The notes under the pieces: generated by a model
What the model was told of the DNA's origin: nothing
The model's database searches: none
What the model saw: only the letters and a program-made list of their open reading frames with translations
Translations under genes and position numbers: made by a program
DNA from: Pseudomonas fluorescens
GTDB taxonomy: Bacteria > Pseudomonadota > Gammaproteobacteria > Pseudomonadales > Pseudomonadaceae
Assembly: GCF_001648775.1 (NCBI RefSeq)
Contig: NZ_LVEJ01000025.1
Location: forward strand, 32,644-96,643
Length of the DNA: 64,000 nucleotides
Reading direction: 5' to 3'
Shown: piece after piece, positions 36,414-45,280 of the stretch
Layout of the letters: the number at the start of each line of letters is the position of its first letter
How positions within the stretch are numbered: the first letter of the stretch is position 1

Positions 36414-36473
36414 ACTTATACAAAATTACAAATATTTACTTTCTTGTACAACTTTCTGAAGTTTTGTATAAGT
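36414..36473. promoter_or_regulatory. AT-rich 12-bp inverted repeat
   Basis: ACTTATACAAAA (36414-36425) and TTTTGTATAAGT (36462-36473) are perfect reverse complements 36 nt apart. Inside lie TTGTACAA and AACTT-TCTG-AAGTT. It sits immediately after the diguanylate cyclase stop and before the PAS receptor, so it could be an operator pair or a stem-loop. No GC stem is present, so a classic terminator is unlikely. Confidence 0.6.
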
Positions 36474-36601
36474 AGCCATCTGCCAGTTAAGGAATGCTGG
36501 CATTGAGCGGTCACCGCCGAATGCCGTCCGCGCATTCGGTCTGCCAGCGCGGGAATAGGGACTGAATCCTCGATCTTCCCTCCTTCCAGAGTACTGCGAG
36601 C

Positions 36602-37921
36602 ATGTTTTTCAACCGCCATAAGTCCGCCCTCGACGAACTCCAGCACACCCTCACCGAACAATCCGGCCTGCTCGATGCGATCAATCGCTCGATGGCGGTG
36701 ATCGAGTTCGACCTGGAGGGTGTGGTGCTGCGCGCCAATGACAACTTCCTCAAGACCATGGGCTACACGCCCGAGCAAGCCATCGGGCAAGCGCATCGGC
36801 GCTTTTGTACCCCCGATTTTGGTCGCAGCGCTCAGTACACGCAGATGTGGTCGCAGTTGAAGAATGGCCAGTTCTTGTCCGGTACCTTTGAACGGGTCGA
36901 CAGCAAGGGCCAGCCGATCTGGCTCGAAGCCAGCTACAACCCGATCAAGGATGCGTCGGGCCGCGTGGTGAAAGTGGTCAAGTACGCCATGGACGTCACC
37001 CTCAAGATGCAGCAGGAAAGCGAGGCCAACGCCAAGCTGCAGGCGATCGATCGGGCGATGGCGGTCATCGAATTCAATCTCGACGGCAGTATTCTCACAG
37101 CCAATCAGAATTTTCTGACGCGCATGGGTTACACCGCCGCCGAACTCAAGGGTAAACATCACCGCTTGTTCTGCACGCCGGAGCTGGTCAACAGCAGTGC
37201 CTACGAGGATTTCTGGCGCCGTCTGAACCAGGGCGAGTTTTTCCACGGTCAGTTCGAACGCGTTGATAAACGCGGGCAAACGGTCTGGCTGGAAGCCAAC
37301 TACAACCCGGTCTACGACGCCGCCGGGCGCTTGTGCAAAGTGGTAAAGTTCGCCTCGGACGTTACCGCTCGCGTGGTCCAGCATGAGCAGGACGCACGCA
37401 GCGCCAGCGCGGCTTATCACATCTCGGTGGCGACCCGAAAAGTCGCCGAGCAAGGCACCCAGGTGATCCAGCAGGCCGCCAGTGAGATGCGCGAAATCGC
37501 CGAGGACATTGCCGGGTCGTCGACATTGATTGCGCAACTGGGTGAACGCTCCGAGCAGATCACCGCCATCGTCAACACCATCCGCGCGATTGCCGATCAG
37601 ACCAACCTGCTGGCGCTCAACGCCGCGATCGAGGCAGCGCGAGCCGGTGAACAGGGTCGCGGTTTTGCCGTGGTCGCCGATGAAGTGCGACAACTGGCGG
37701 CGCGCACCAGCGGGTCGACGGCGGAAATTTCCAGCATGATCAGTTTGATCCAGAACGAGACCCGCCAGGCCATCAAGAGCATGGAAGGCACCCGAGGTCG
37801 TGCGGCGCAAGGGGTCGAGTTGGCGGATCAGGCAGGGACGGTGATTCTGCAGATTCGTGATGGCGCCAGTGAGGCGGTGGATGCGGTGAGCATGTTTGCC
37901 AATGAGCGGGCGCCAGGTTAA
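36602..37921 (+). CDS. BdlA-like soluble chemoreceptor (PAS-PAS-MCP)
   Basis: A 439-residue protein with no membrane segment. PAS1 is at about 25-140 (SMAVIEFDLEGVVLRANDNF), PAS2 at about 147-262 (AMAVIEFNLDGSILTANQNF), and a short MCP signalling tip includes QTNLLALNAAIEAARAGEQG and GFAVVADEVRQLAART. This matches BdlA, the biofilm dispersal regulator of P. aeruginosa, in order and length. The two PAS domains are close duplicates. No HAMP or methylation helices of full length are seen. It follows a diguanylate cyclase gene. Confidence 0.88.
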   Translation: MFFNRHKSALDELQHTLTEQSGLLDAINRSMAVIEFDLEGVVLRANDNFLKTMGYTPEQAIGQAHRRFCTPDFGRSAQYTQMWSQLKNGQFLSGTFERVDSKGQPIWLEASYNPIKDASGRVVKVVKYAMDVTLKMQQESEANAKLQAIDRAMAVIEFNLDGSILTANQNFLTRMGYTAAELKGKHHRLFCTPELVNSSAYEDFWRRLNQGEFFHGQFERVDKRGQTVWLEANYNPVYDAAGRLCKVVKFASDVTARVVQHEQDARSASAAYHISVATRKVAEQGTQVIQQAASEMREIAEDIAGSSTLIAQLGERSEQITAIVNTIRAIADQTNLLALNAAIEAARAGEQGRGFAVVADEVRQLAARTSGSTAEISSMISLIQNETRQAIKSMEGTRGRAAQGVELADQAGTVILQIRDGASEAVDAVSMFANERAPG

Positions 37922-37955
37922 GGCTTGTACAAGGCAGCCAGACCGCGTCGTGGCC

Positions 37956-38045
37956 TTCGCGAGCAGGCTCGCTCCCACAGGGGTTAGGTTGATCACAATA
38001 TTTGTGAATACCCCGGCCACCTGTGGGAGCGAGCCTGCTCGCGAA
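37956..38045. repeat. REP inverted pair R5
   Basis: Outward topology, GAGCAGGCTCGC subtype, with a spacer of about 42 nt unrelated to the REPIN group; the spacer contains a small ATCACAATATTTGTGAAT dyad. It follows the BdlA-like gene. Confidence 0.9.
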
Positions 38046-38108
38046 GGGGCCGGCCGCCGCACCGCAGGGCTATAGTGACAACACGCCCCAAGCCCTGCCG
38101 AGTGCACC

Positions 38109-38642
38109 ATGACCACTGAAAAAACCACAACACCGGAATCAGCTCCCGTCGACCACCTGCGCTTCCACCGTCCCCACGCCCACCTCAACACCACCTTCGG
38201 CAACGACACGTTCGCCCTGCGCGCCGAGGCGTTTGCGCGGTTCTTCGGCACGCCGACGTTTCTCGGCGCGCAAACCCTGATTGTGCTGTTGTGGGTCTGC
38301 CTCAACGTGTTTGGCGTGACCACCTTCGACGTTTACCCGTTTATCCTGTTAAACCTCGCGTTCAGTCTGCAATCGGCTTACGCCGCGCCACTGATTCTGC
38401 TGGCACAAACCCGTCAGGCTGCGCGCGACAAGGCGCAAGCCGACGCCGATGCGCAACACCGTGAAGCGCTGGCACAGGCCAATACCGAGCGTCAGGCCCA
38501 GGCCGCGAAGAACACCGCGCAACTGCTTGAGCTGCTGGAGCAGAACACCCGCCTCACCGAAATGACCAAAAACCTCACCGAACGTATCGCCAGCCTGACC
38601 AGCGAGTTGCACGATCACATGCGCCAGAACCCGCAGCGCTGA
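38109..38642 (+). CDS. DUF1003 membrane protein
   Basis: A 177-residue protein with two membrane helices (ARFFGTPTFLGAQTLIVLLW and YPFILLNLAFSLQSAYAAPL), the DUF1003 core, followed by a charged C-terminal coiled coil (about 105-170) that would lie in the cytoplasm. The family has no settled function. Its stop abuts the stop of the convergent LysR gene with no gap. Confidence 0.85.
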   Translation: MTTEKTTTPESAPVDHLRFHRPHAHLNTTFGNDTFALRAEAFARFFGTPTFLGAQTLIVLLWVCLNVFGVTTFDVYPFILLNLAFSLQSAYAAPLILLAQTRQAARDKAQADADAQHREALAQANTERQAQAAKNTAQLLELLEQNTRLTEMTKNLTERIASLTSELHDHMRQNPQR

Positions 38643-39521
38643 TCACGGTAAACGCAGCGCCCGCCCCAACTCATCGAACAGCGTCACCACCGAGCGCAAC
38701 GCCCGGCAATCCGGGCGAGTGAGCAACCACAGCGCTGTGTCATATCCGTGCAGCGGCTCGCTCAGCGCTTGCAGACCCTCGGTGATCAAAAAATCCGGTA
38801 ATGCCGCCACACCGAGGCCGGCGCGGACCAGCTCCGTGACCGACAACATGCTGTTGCAGCGATACCCCGGCCTCACGCCGGGCAATTGCTGGCGGCGCCA
38901 AGCGACGGTCGGGTGATCCGGCAGAAAGTCATCCGGGGCGATCCAGGTCAGCGCCGCCAGATCGCCCGGATCAACATTTTGCAGATAGCGCGTACTGGCG
39001 CAGACCCGGTAGGAAATCTTCGCCAGTTGCCGTCCGACCAAGTGCTCCGGCGGTGTACGCGTCAGGCGCAGGGCGATGTCGGCATCGCGGCGGCTGAGGT
39101 TGGCGAAATCGTTGGAGGTGCTCAGTTCGAGGGTCAGCGCCGGGTAATTCGGCATGAACTGCGCCAGCGCCGGCAGCAACAAACCTTGCAACACTGAATC
39201 GGTGCAGGTCAGGCGCACCGTGCCGCTGACCACTTCACCGCCCTGCTCCACGCCAATGCGCGCAGCTTCAAGTGCCTGTTCGGCGCGTTCGGCTTGCTCG
39301 GCCAGCGTCTGTGCGAGGGTTGTCGGTAAATAGCCAGCGCGGCTTTTTTCGAACAGTTGCTGGCCGAGTGCAGCTTCGAGACGGCGCACGGCACGAAACA
39401 CCGTCGACACATCGACTTTCAACAGCTGCGAAGCCCGAGCCAGAGAGCCGCCACGCACCAAGGCGAGAATCAAGGCCAGGTCGGGGTAGTCGAGCTGATA
39501 GTGCGCGGCTGCATTGATCAC
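38643..39521 (-). CDS. LysR-family regulator
   Basis: A 292-residue LysR protein. N-terminal HTH: GSLARASQLLKVDVSTVFRA; the effector-binding part includes GTVRLTCTDSVLQGLLLPAL and RRDADIALRLT. I put the start at GTG (VINAAAHYQLDYPD) because no ATG occurs in frame near the HTH; the open frame continues far upstream but those residues are antisense to the next gene. It is divergent from the GATase-like gene (78 nt), its probable target. Confidence 0.85.
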   Translation of the reverse strand: MINAAAHYQLDYPDLALILALVRGGSLARASQLLKVDVSTVFRAVRRLEAALGQQLFEKSRAGYLPTTLAQTLAEQAERAEQALEAARIGVEQGGEVVSGTVRLTCTDSVLQGLLLPALAQFMPNYPALTLELSTSNDFANLSRRDADIALRLTRTPPEHLVGRQLAKISYRVCASTRYLQNVDPGDLAALTWIAPDDFLPDHPTVAWRRQQLPGVRPGYRCNSMLSVTELVRAGLGVAALPDFLITEGLQALSEPLHGYDTALWLLTRPDCRALRSVVTLFDELGRALRLP

Positions 39522-39599
39522 TTGGGGAAACGCCCATATTGAGTGCGTGACCGCCAATCTATAGTGAGTGCCATCAATCAACAAGCGCAGGGAACTCCC

Positions 39600-40304
39600 A
39601 TGGAAAACAGCGCCATCCTTATCGCTCTGATCGGCGATCACGACCCTCAAGTCACCGCCCACCAAGCCATTCCCGTTGCCCTCGGTCTGGTCGCCGAACA
39701 CCTCAACCGCAACGTGCAATTCCAATGGCTGCCCACCGATCAGATTCACGCCGACACACCGCTCGAGCACTTCGACGGTTTCTGGTGCGTACCCGCCAGC
39801 CCTTACAAAAGTGAAGCCGGCGCACTGCGGGCGATCCGCTTTGCCCGCGAACAGCAGCGCCCTTTCCTCGGCACCTGCGGCGGTTTTCAGCATGCGGTGC
39901 TGGAATTTTCCCGCAACGTGCTGGGCTGGACGGATGCCGAGCATGGCGAGACCTCGCCCGATTCCGAGCGCGCGGTGCTCACGCCGTTGACTTGCTCGCT
40001 GGTCGAAGCGGTGGACAGCATTCAACTGGTGCCCGGTTCGTTGATCGCCAAGGCGTACGAAACATCGCAGATTCGTGAAGGTTATCGCTGCCGCTTCGGT
40101 GTGAATCCGCTGTTCGAACGGCAACTGTTGAACGATCGGCTACAGGCTGTCGGTCATGATTCGTCAGGGGATTTGCGCGCGATTGAGCTCAAGGATCACC
40201 GCTTCTTTGTCGCGACGTTGTTCCAGCCGGAACGCGCCGCGCTCAAAGGGCTGATGCCGCCGCTGGTGCGCGCGTTTGTTGAAGCTTGTGTGGAGTCACG
40301 TTGA
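39600..40304 (+). CDS. CTP-synthase C-terminal-related class I amidotransferase-like protein
   Basis: A 234-residue protein of the class I glutamine amidotransferase fold. The nucleophile elbow is GTCGGFQH, and ELKDHRFFVATLFQPE supplies the His/Glu region in modified form. It matches the group annotated as CTP synthase C-terminal region-related (seleno)protein; here the nucleophile is Cys (TGC), not UGA. No synthetase domain is present, so the ammonia acceptor is unknown. AGGGAA precedes the ATG. It overlaps the next gene by 1 nt. Confidence 0.82.
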   Translation: MENSAILIALIGDHDPQVTAHQAIPVALGLVAEHLNRNVQFQWLPTDQIHADTPLEHFDGFWCVPASPYKSEAGALRAIRFAREQQRPFLGTCGGFQHAVLEFSRNVLGWTDAEHGETSPDSERAVLTPLTCSLVEAVDSIQLVPGSLIAKAYETSQIREGYRCRFGVNPLFERQLLNDRLQAVGHDSSGDLRAIELKDHRFFVATLFQPERAALKGLMPPLVRAFVEACVESR

Positions 40305-40609
40305 TGACTGATTGCTTTGCGGTGATTTTTACGTCGACTCGAACCGAGGGTGACAACGGGTATGCCGAGGCGGCTGAGCGCATGGCCGCGTTGGTGAGTG
40401 AGCAGCCGGGGTTTCTTGGGGTGGAGTCGGTTCGAGGAGCCGATGGCGTCGGGATTACGGTGTCGTACTGGGACAGCGAAGCAGCGATTCTGGCGTGGCG
40501 GCAGCATCCTGAGCATCGGGTGATTCAAGCGCGTGGGCGTTTGGAGTGGTATTCGGCGTTTCATACGCGGGTGTGTCGGGTTGAGCGTGAGTATCGGTTC
40601 AGCCGGTAA
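40304..40609 (+). CDS. Antibiotic-biosynthesis-monooxygenase-type (ABM) protein
   Basis: A 101-residue ferredoxin-like ABM domain protein: AEAAERMAALVSEQPGFLG, then VSYWDSEAAILAWRQHPEHR, typical of small heme-binding or cofactor-free monooxygenase-like proteins. Its ATG shares the A of the preceding TGA (TGATG), so it is co-translated with the amidotransferase-like gene. Substrate unknown. Confidence 0.85.
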   Translation: MTDCFAVIFTSTRTEGDNGYAEAAERMAALVSEQPGFLGVESVRGADGVGITVSYWDSEAAILAWRQHPEHRVIQARGRLEWYSAFHTRVCRVEREYRFSR

Positions 40610-40634
40610 TTGCAGGGTCATACTTTCGGCCGCC

Positions 40635-40709
40635 TTCGCGAGCAAGCTCGCTCCCACATTGGATCTGCGTCGATCACAAATCCAATGTGGGAGCGAGCTT
40701 GCTCGCGAA
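40635..40709. repeat. REP inverted pair R6
   Basis: Outward topology with a short spacer in which TTGGAT...ATCCAA extends the symmetry of the whole element. Confidence 0.9.
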
Positions 40710-40734
40710 GAGGCCAGCACTGTCACAGAGCGTC

Positions 40735-41061
40735 TCAGCCGCGCACCAGACTCCGCACCGCGACAATCTCCGGCACTTCAACCTTGCTCATATAAACGCG
40801 CAACGGCTCGGTGATGTTGATGCGGTCATCGATATGCTGATCCAGCAACAACTGAATCAACTCGCGTTTAAGCGTCATGGTCTGCGCTGTCGCCGGCGCC
40901 CAGACGAATTCATTCACAGGAATAATGCCGTCATCGGCCACGTCCATGCCGAACGAATCTTCGCTGAATCGCACGATGTACTGACCGGTTTTGCGGTTAA
41001 GGCCGACAAATCCCTTGAGATCGTCGGCGGCCTGGCAGATGAGTTGGGAGGTGATGCGCAT
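40735..41061 (-). CDS. DUF2025 family protein
   Basis: A 108-residue cytoplasmic protein with the Pseudomonas DUF2025 pattern: GFVGLNRKTGQYIVRFSEDS, FGMDVADDGIIPVNEFVW, LLDQHIDDRINITEPLRVY. GAGG precedes the ATG (MRITSQLI). Function unknown. It stands alone, divergent from glpQ. Confidence 0.85.
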   Translation of the reverse strand: MRITSQLICQAADDLKGFVGLNRKTGQYIVRFSEDSFGMDVADDGIIPVNEFVWAPATAQTMTLKRELIQLLLDQHIDDRINITEPLRVYMSKVEVPEIVAVRSLVRG

Positions 41062-41282
41062 GGTAAACCTCACGAATAGTGTTCGATGGTTTACACGCAG
41101 GGCAACTGAGCGGCGCGCCCTCTGCCGGGACGTCTGCCGAGGGCAAGCGTACTGCAAACAGCGACACAAAAGTGCAGGAAAAATCGCTTTTAATACGTTT
41201 ATGTCGGTCTGGCGATAGCACGCAATCGATTCAGTTGTTAAAAGGTACGTCTTTGAAAATGCCCTGCGAAAGGAACTCGAAC

Positions 41283-42410
41283 ATGCCCGCCACTTTCACC
41301 AAAAGCGCTCTGGTCCTGAGCCTGCTGCTCGGCCTCGGTCAGGCGCACGCCGCCAGCCACAGCGATCCCGATGCCGTCGCAGCCGCCAACGGCATCCCGC
41401 ACCCGGCGGTCATTGCCCACCGTGGCGCGTCCTTCGATGCACCGGAATCCACCGCAGCGTCCTACAAACTGGCCCGCGACCTGGGTGCCGATTACCTGGA
41501 AATGGACTTGCAGCGCAGCAAGGACGGCGTGCTGTTCGCCCTGCACGACAACAACCTGCAACGCACCACCGACGTCGCGACCAAGTTCCCGGAGCGCAAG
41601 GACAGCCCGGCCAATGCCTTCACCATGGCCGAACTGAAAACCCTCGACGCCGGCAGCTGGTACAACAAGGCCTACCCGGATCGCGCGCGCCCGACCTACG
41701 CCGGGCTGAAAATCCTGACCCTCGATGAAATCATCGACATCGCTCAGGCCAACCCGCAACACAAGCCGGGCCTGTACATCGAAACCAAAGAGCCGCAACT
41801 GTTTCCCGGGATCGAGAAAGACCTGAAAGAAAAGCTGCAGGATCGCGGCTGGCTGAGCCCGGCCGGTTCGAAACTGGCGAAAAGCGCACTGGGCGTGGGT
41901 CAGGGTAAAGGCAAGGTGATCCTGCAGACGTTCGAGAAGAACAGCCTCGCCCTGCTGGAAAAAGAAATGCCGCAAGTGCCGAAGATCCTCCTGCTGTGGG
42001 TCGGCGAAGGCAGCATCGAGCCGAAATCCAAGGTGTCTTTTGCCGAGTCCGGCGAGAAGGACAAAAACGTTTTCTATGGCAAACAAGAGCCGAAATCTGA
42101 AGCCGAGTTCAAGCAATGGGTGGATTACGCCAAAGCTCAAGGAGCAATCGGCACCGGTCCGTCGGCGAAGCTGACCCAGGGCGGCGACCAGAGCTATTCG
42201 GATCTGGTGCAACCGTGGATGAATAAATACACCCACGATCAGGGCCTGCTGGTGCATGTCTACACCGTCGACGAGCCGGTGGACTTCGAGAAAGTCATGG
42301 CGGCGGGTGTCGACGGTATCTTCACCAACCGAGCCAGCGAACTGTTGAAGTTCTATAAACGCCCGGCAGCCGCCAGTGTTGACCAAGTGTTGAAGAACAA
42401 CGGCTTCTGA
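41283..42410 (+). CDS. glpQ: Periplasmic glycerophosphodiester phosphodiesterase
   Basis: A 375-residue enzyme with signal peptide (MPATFTKSALVLSLLLGLGQAHA). It hydrolyses glycerophosphodiesters to glycerol-3-phosphate and an alcohol. The GDPD catalytic block is clear: VIAHRGASFDAPESTAASY, DYLEMDLQRSKDGVLFALHD, and later YIETKEPQLFPG. I chose the start for the signal peptide and AAGGAA upstream. The AraC-type gene begins at the next base after the stop. Confidence 0.9.
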   Translation: MPATFTKSALVLSLLLGLGQAHAASHSDPDAVAAANGIPHPAVIAHRGASFDAPESTAASYKLARDLGADYLEMDLQRSKDGVLFALHDNNLQRTTDVATKFPERKDSPANAFTMAELKTLDAGSWYNKAYPDRARPTYAGLKILTLDEIIDIAQANPQHKPGLYIETKEPQLFPGIEKDLKEKLQDRGWLSPAGSKLAKSALGVGQGKGKVILQTFEKNSLALLEKEMPQVPKILLLWVGEGSIEPKSKVSFAESGEKDKNVFYGKQEPKSEAEFKQWVDYAKAQGAIGTGPSAKLTQGGDQSYSDLVQPWMNKYTHDQGLLVHVYTVDEPVDFEKVMAAGVDGIFTNRASELLKFYKRPAAASVDQVLKNNGF

Positions 42411-43094
42411 GTGAGCGCAAACACCGAGTGGACAGGCCGCCTCTGGCTGGGGCACGACTATGGCCTGATCCACGGAGTATCGGGGCGCACTGCGCCCCAT
42501 TGCCACTATGCCCATCAGATTATTCTCGCCCCTGAGCGACCGGCCACGGTGTGGCTCGAGGGCGAAACCGTCAGCAGTTCTCGGCTGTTGATTGCTTCCA
42601 ACGTGCGTCACGCGATTGTTGAAGCGCCGGATCCGCTGTTTAGTGTTTATGCAGAGCCGTTGCTGTTCGAAGCACCGATGCTGCGGGATGCTGTGTTCAA
42701 CGCCGAACTGTCTTTGACTGCGCTGAATCTCGCACTACGCCAATGCCCGCGCCGCTCGCTGAGTGATCCGCGCATCGCACGGGCGCTGGCCGCCGTCGAT
42801 GCTTCGCTGGGCAGCAAAGTCGCCGCCCGCGCGGTGGCTGACACGGCGAATTTGTCCCTGAGCCAATTGCAGCGATTGCTGGTCGATCAGGTCGGTTTGC
42901 CGGTGCGCAGGCTGGTGCTGTGGCGGCGTTTGCGCATGGCCATGGCTGCGATTCTGGCCGGTAGCCCGGTGACCATGGCGGCGCACGCTGCCGGGTTCGC
43001 CGATTCGGCGCACTTCTCGCGCAGCCTGAAAAAACTCTTCGGGGTCACCGCTCGCCAGGCGCTTCAACACATCGAGTTGAAACTGTTGAGCTGA
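42411..43094 (+). CDS. AraC-family regulator
   Basis: A 227-residue protein with a short sensor part (HCHYAHQIILAPERPATVWL) and a C-terminal AraC HTH (VADTANLSLSQLQRLLVDQV, HAAGFADSAHFSRSLKKLFG). It starts with GTG directly after the glpQ TGA, so it should be read from the same transcript by reinitiation. Its target is not evident. Confidence 0.83.
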   Translation: MSANTEWTGRLWLGHDYGLIHGVSGRTAPHCHYAHQIILAPERPATVWLEGETVSSSRLLIASNVRHAIVEAPDPLFSVYAEPLLFEAPMLRDAVFNAELSLTALNLALRQCPRRSLSDPRIARALAAVDASLGSKVAARAVADTANLSLSQLQRLLVDQVGLPVRRLVLWRRLRMAMAAILAGSPVTMAAHAAGFADSAHFSRSLKKLFGVTARQALQHIELKLLS

Positions 43095-43095
43095 T

Positions 43096-43974
43096 TCAAC
43101 GACGCAGCGCCTCGGGTACTGTCGGTTCGCGAGCCAACGTTACCGAGTCAAACGGATCAAGCAATTGCGCCAGGTAATCCCTGGGAAAGTCCGGACGACT
43201 GCCAATGCCCAGGTCGCCCTGCCCGATGCGGTAAACCTCGGTGTAGAAACCAGTGCCCAACAGCCAATCCCACACGGTGAAGAACAAACCGAAATTGACG
43301 TCACCGGCGCGTCCGTACTTCATGTGATGGAAGCGGTGCAGCGGCGCCCAGGCAAAAATCCACCGAAGAAAACCGACGCGCATGTCGACGTTGGAATGCT
43401 GCAGCAACAGTTGGATCGCAATGGCAAACGCCAGCAACGTCGCCACTTGCAAAGGAATACCCAGCACCAGCAACGGCAACAGCCCCGCCGACGCTTCGAG
43501 CAATTGATGCAACGGATGCTTCATCAAACCGTTGAACCCGTAGAGCCGTTCAACACTGTGATGCACCGCGTGTAATCGCCACAGCCACGCCACGCGATGG
43601 CTGGCGTAATGCATCAGGCTGATGCCCGCATCGGCGATAAAAATCGCCAGTGCCAATTGCCACCACAACGGCCAACCGCTTGGCCACACGCCGTCAATCG
43701 CCAGCAGCGCCACCAGCCCGGGCAATGCCAGCAGGCCCAGCGCACTCAAGGCTTCGTTGACCAGCGCATGCAGGATGTCGCGTCCGCGATCACCGACCGG
43801 GCGGTTCCAGACAGTCTCATAGGGCAAAAGCCATTCCGCCGCGAACGATAGCGCCAGCGCCACCACAAACAGCGGCAACAGCCATAACGTCGACCACTGC
43901 GCCAGGCATAACCCGCCGCCAATAAATCCACCCCAGAACAGCGGCGCGTACAACCGGGCAACGATACGTTTCAT
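43096..43974 (-). CDS. Sterol desaturase/fatty acid hydroxylase family membrane protein
   Basis: A 292-residue membrane enzyme. The diiron histidine motifs are visible: HYASHR, HAVHHSVE, and HRFHHMKYG; the first HxxxH class and two HxxHH-like boxes mark the superfamily. Several hydrophobic segments flank them. It probably hydroxylates or desaturates a lipid; the substrate is unknown. GGAGG lies 6 nt before the ATG chosen (MKRIVARLY). Confidence 0.86.
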   Translation of the reverse strand: MKRIVARLYAPLFWGGFIGGGLCLAQWSTLWLLPLFVVALALSFAAEWLLPYETVWNRPVGDRGRDILHALVNEALSALGLLALPGLVALLAIDGVWPSGWPLWWQLALAIFIADAGISLMHYASHRVAWLWRLHAVHHSVERLYGFNGLMKHPLHQLLEASAGLLPLLVLGIPLQVATLLAFAIAIQLLLQHSNVDMRVGFLRWIFAWAPLHRFHHMKYGRAGDVNFGLFFTVWDWLLGTGFYTEVYRIGQGDLGIGSRPDFPRDYLAQLLDPFDSVTLAREPTVPEALRR

Positions 43975-44143
43975 GTGCACCTCCATTGATTGAAGGCACA
44001 GCATGAAATCTCGTGGCGCGGGCTAATTGAACAAACGACGCAATCGAGTGCAGCGTTTTAAGGGTGAGTTAAGTTGCGCTGTTTAATCTGAACCCACTGA
44101 AACAGCACACCCCGCTTAAACAAACACCTAAAGGATTGAACCG

Positions 44144-44449
44144 ATGAAAACTTTTACTGCCCTGTTTACCGCCGCTGCCCTGACCCTTACCGCTGGCCTG
44201 GCCCAGGCTGATGTCCGCGTCGACCAGATCCCGCAATTGGTCAAGGAAGGCAAGATCAAGTCGCTGGAGTCGATGAACGCCGAAGCGTTGAAACTGCATC
44301 CGGGTGCGACTATTACTGACACTGACCTGGATAACCACTTCAACGGTTATGAGTACGAAGTTGAGCTGAAGACGGCTGATGGCAAAGAGTTCGACGTGGA
44401 CTTTGATGCGACCACTGGCAAGGTGTTGAGCAACAAGCAAGACACTTGA
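44144..44449 (+). CDS. PepSY-domain periplasmic protein
   Basis: A 101-residue exported protein: signal peptide MKTFTALFTAAALTLTAGLAQA and one PepSY domain (IPQLVKEGKIKSLESMNAEA, YEYEVELKTADGKEFDVDFD). PepSY proteins often inhibit proteases or accompany sensor kinases; neither is next to it here. A strong terminator follows. Confidence 0.87.
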   Translation: MKTFTALFTAAALTLTAGLAQADVRVDQIPQLVKEGKIKSLESMNAEALKLHPGATITDTDLDNHFNGYEYEVELKTADGKEFDVDFDATTGKVLSNKQDT

Positions 44450-44465
44450 TTGAACGCACCACCAA

Positions 44466-44498
44466 AGGCCGCACGATTGCAAGATCGTGCGGCTTTTT
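44466..44498 (+). terminator. Rho-independent terminator
   Basis: GCCGCACGAT-TGCAAG-ATCGTGCGGC followed by TTTTT, 18 nt after the PepSY gene stop. Confidence 0.92.
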
Positions 44499-44545
44499 CA
44501 TGCCTGGTGTTTGGCGTTGTTGATGTGTTGTCAGTGAGATTTTCT

Positions 44546-44721
44546 CCCCCTCACCCCAGCCCTCTCCCCCAAGGGGGCGAGGGGGAAAGGGAGCCGATCG
44601 GGGTTTTTTCAAAGCCTGAGTGCGACTCGATATTTCAGGTCGGCGTACCTCGAAAGAACACCACGGTCAGTCCCCTCTCCCTCTGGGCGGTCCGACGTTT
44701 CGGGAGGGCTAGGGTGAGGGG
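44546..44721. mobile_element. MITE-like CT-rich inverted-repeat element, copy 1
   Basis: A 176-bp element bounded by CCCTCACCCCAGCCCTCTCC and the complementary GGGAGGGCTAGGGTGAGGG. The interior contains TTTCAGGTCGGCGTAC, also present in the copy at 53417. No transposase lies inside. Its right end is 9 nt from the stop of the next gene. Confidence 0.72.
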
Positions 44722-44729
44722 AAAGGGCA

Positions 44730-45170
44730 TCACGCCGAGGTGCTGACCAGCGAACCCGAAGTGCTTGAGTCGGAATCCTGCAAGGCCTGCAACAGCGAGG
44801 CGGTGGCGGTGGACAGGGAGGCCGAGGTGGCGGTGACCTGTGCTTGTGCAGCGGCTACTTCAGTCGCCTTGGCATCAGAATTTTCCTGCTTCGCCTGCGC
44901 CGCTTGCAGCGCCTGCTGCTGTTCCTGCAATTGCTTCTGCAGTTCGGCAATCTGCTTGCGCAGTTCTTTCACCGAATCCGATTCTTCGCTGCTGCTGGAA
45001 CTGCTGCCGCCCGAAGGCGCCGCGCCGCCAGCCGCTTTCGGCGCGTCGGTGGCTGCGCCAGTGCTGGCGGTTGCGCTGGTGGAAGTGTCGTCACCGACGT
45101 CACTGATCGAGGTTTTGCTGGTAGGTGTGGTGACAGTCTGGTTGATCGAAACAGAAGTGATGCTGACCAT
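44730..45170 (-). CDS. Low-complexity coiled-coil protein, FlxA-like
   Basis: A 146-residue protein without signal peptide. Residues 1-65 are Ser/Thr/Ala-rich; about 65-95 is a Gln/Lys/Glu coiled coil (KELRKQIAELQKQLQEQQQA), then an Ala/Ser/Thr tail. This resembles FlxA-like proteins, whose role is unclear. It lies next to a chemoreceptor gene on the same strand. Confidence 0.65.
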   Translation of the reverse strand: MVSITSVSINQTVTTPTSKTSISDVGDDTSTSATASTGAATDAPKAAGGAAPSGGSSSSSSEESDSVKELRKQIAELQKQLQEQQQALQAAQAKQENSDAKATEVAAAQAQVTATSASLSTATASLLQALQDSDSSTSGSLVSTSA

Positions 45171-45280
45171 GGAAATACTCCAATGCCGGTTATAGATAAC
45201 CGGTCATCGACCACGGCCGCAGGTAATTGAGATCGACTGTGTACCGACTCGGTATCCGAACCGGTACACGTTCAATCGTG

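Noticed and set aside
36416..38323. A 635-codon minus-strand frame opposite the BdlA-like gene
   Set aside because: It runs through REP pair R5 and the start of the DUF1003 gene and shows no family resemblance.
39522..40124. Long upstream extension of the LysR gene 38643-39521
   Set aside because: The extension is antisense to the GATase-like gene; LysR proteins begin just before the HTH, so the GTG at 39521 was taken.
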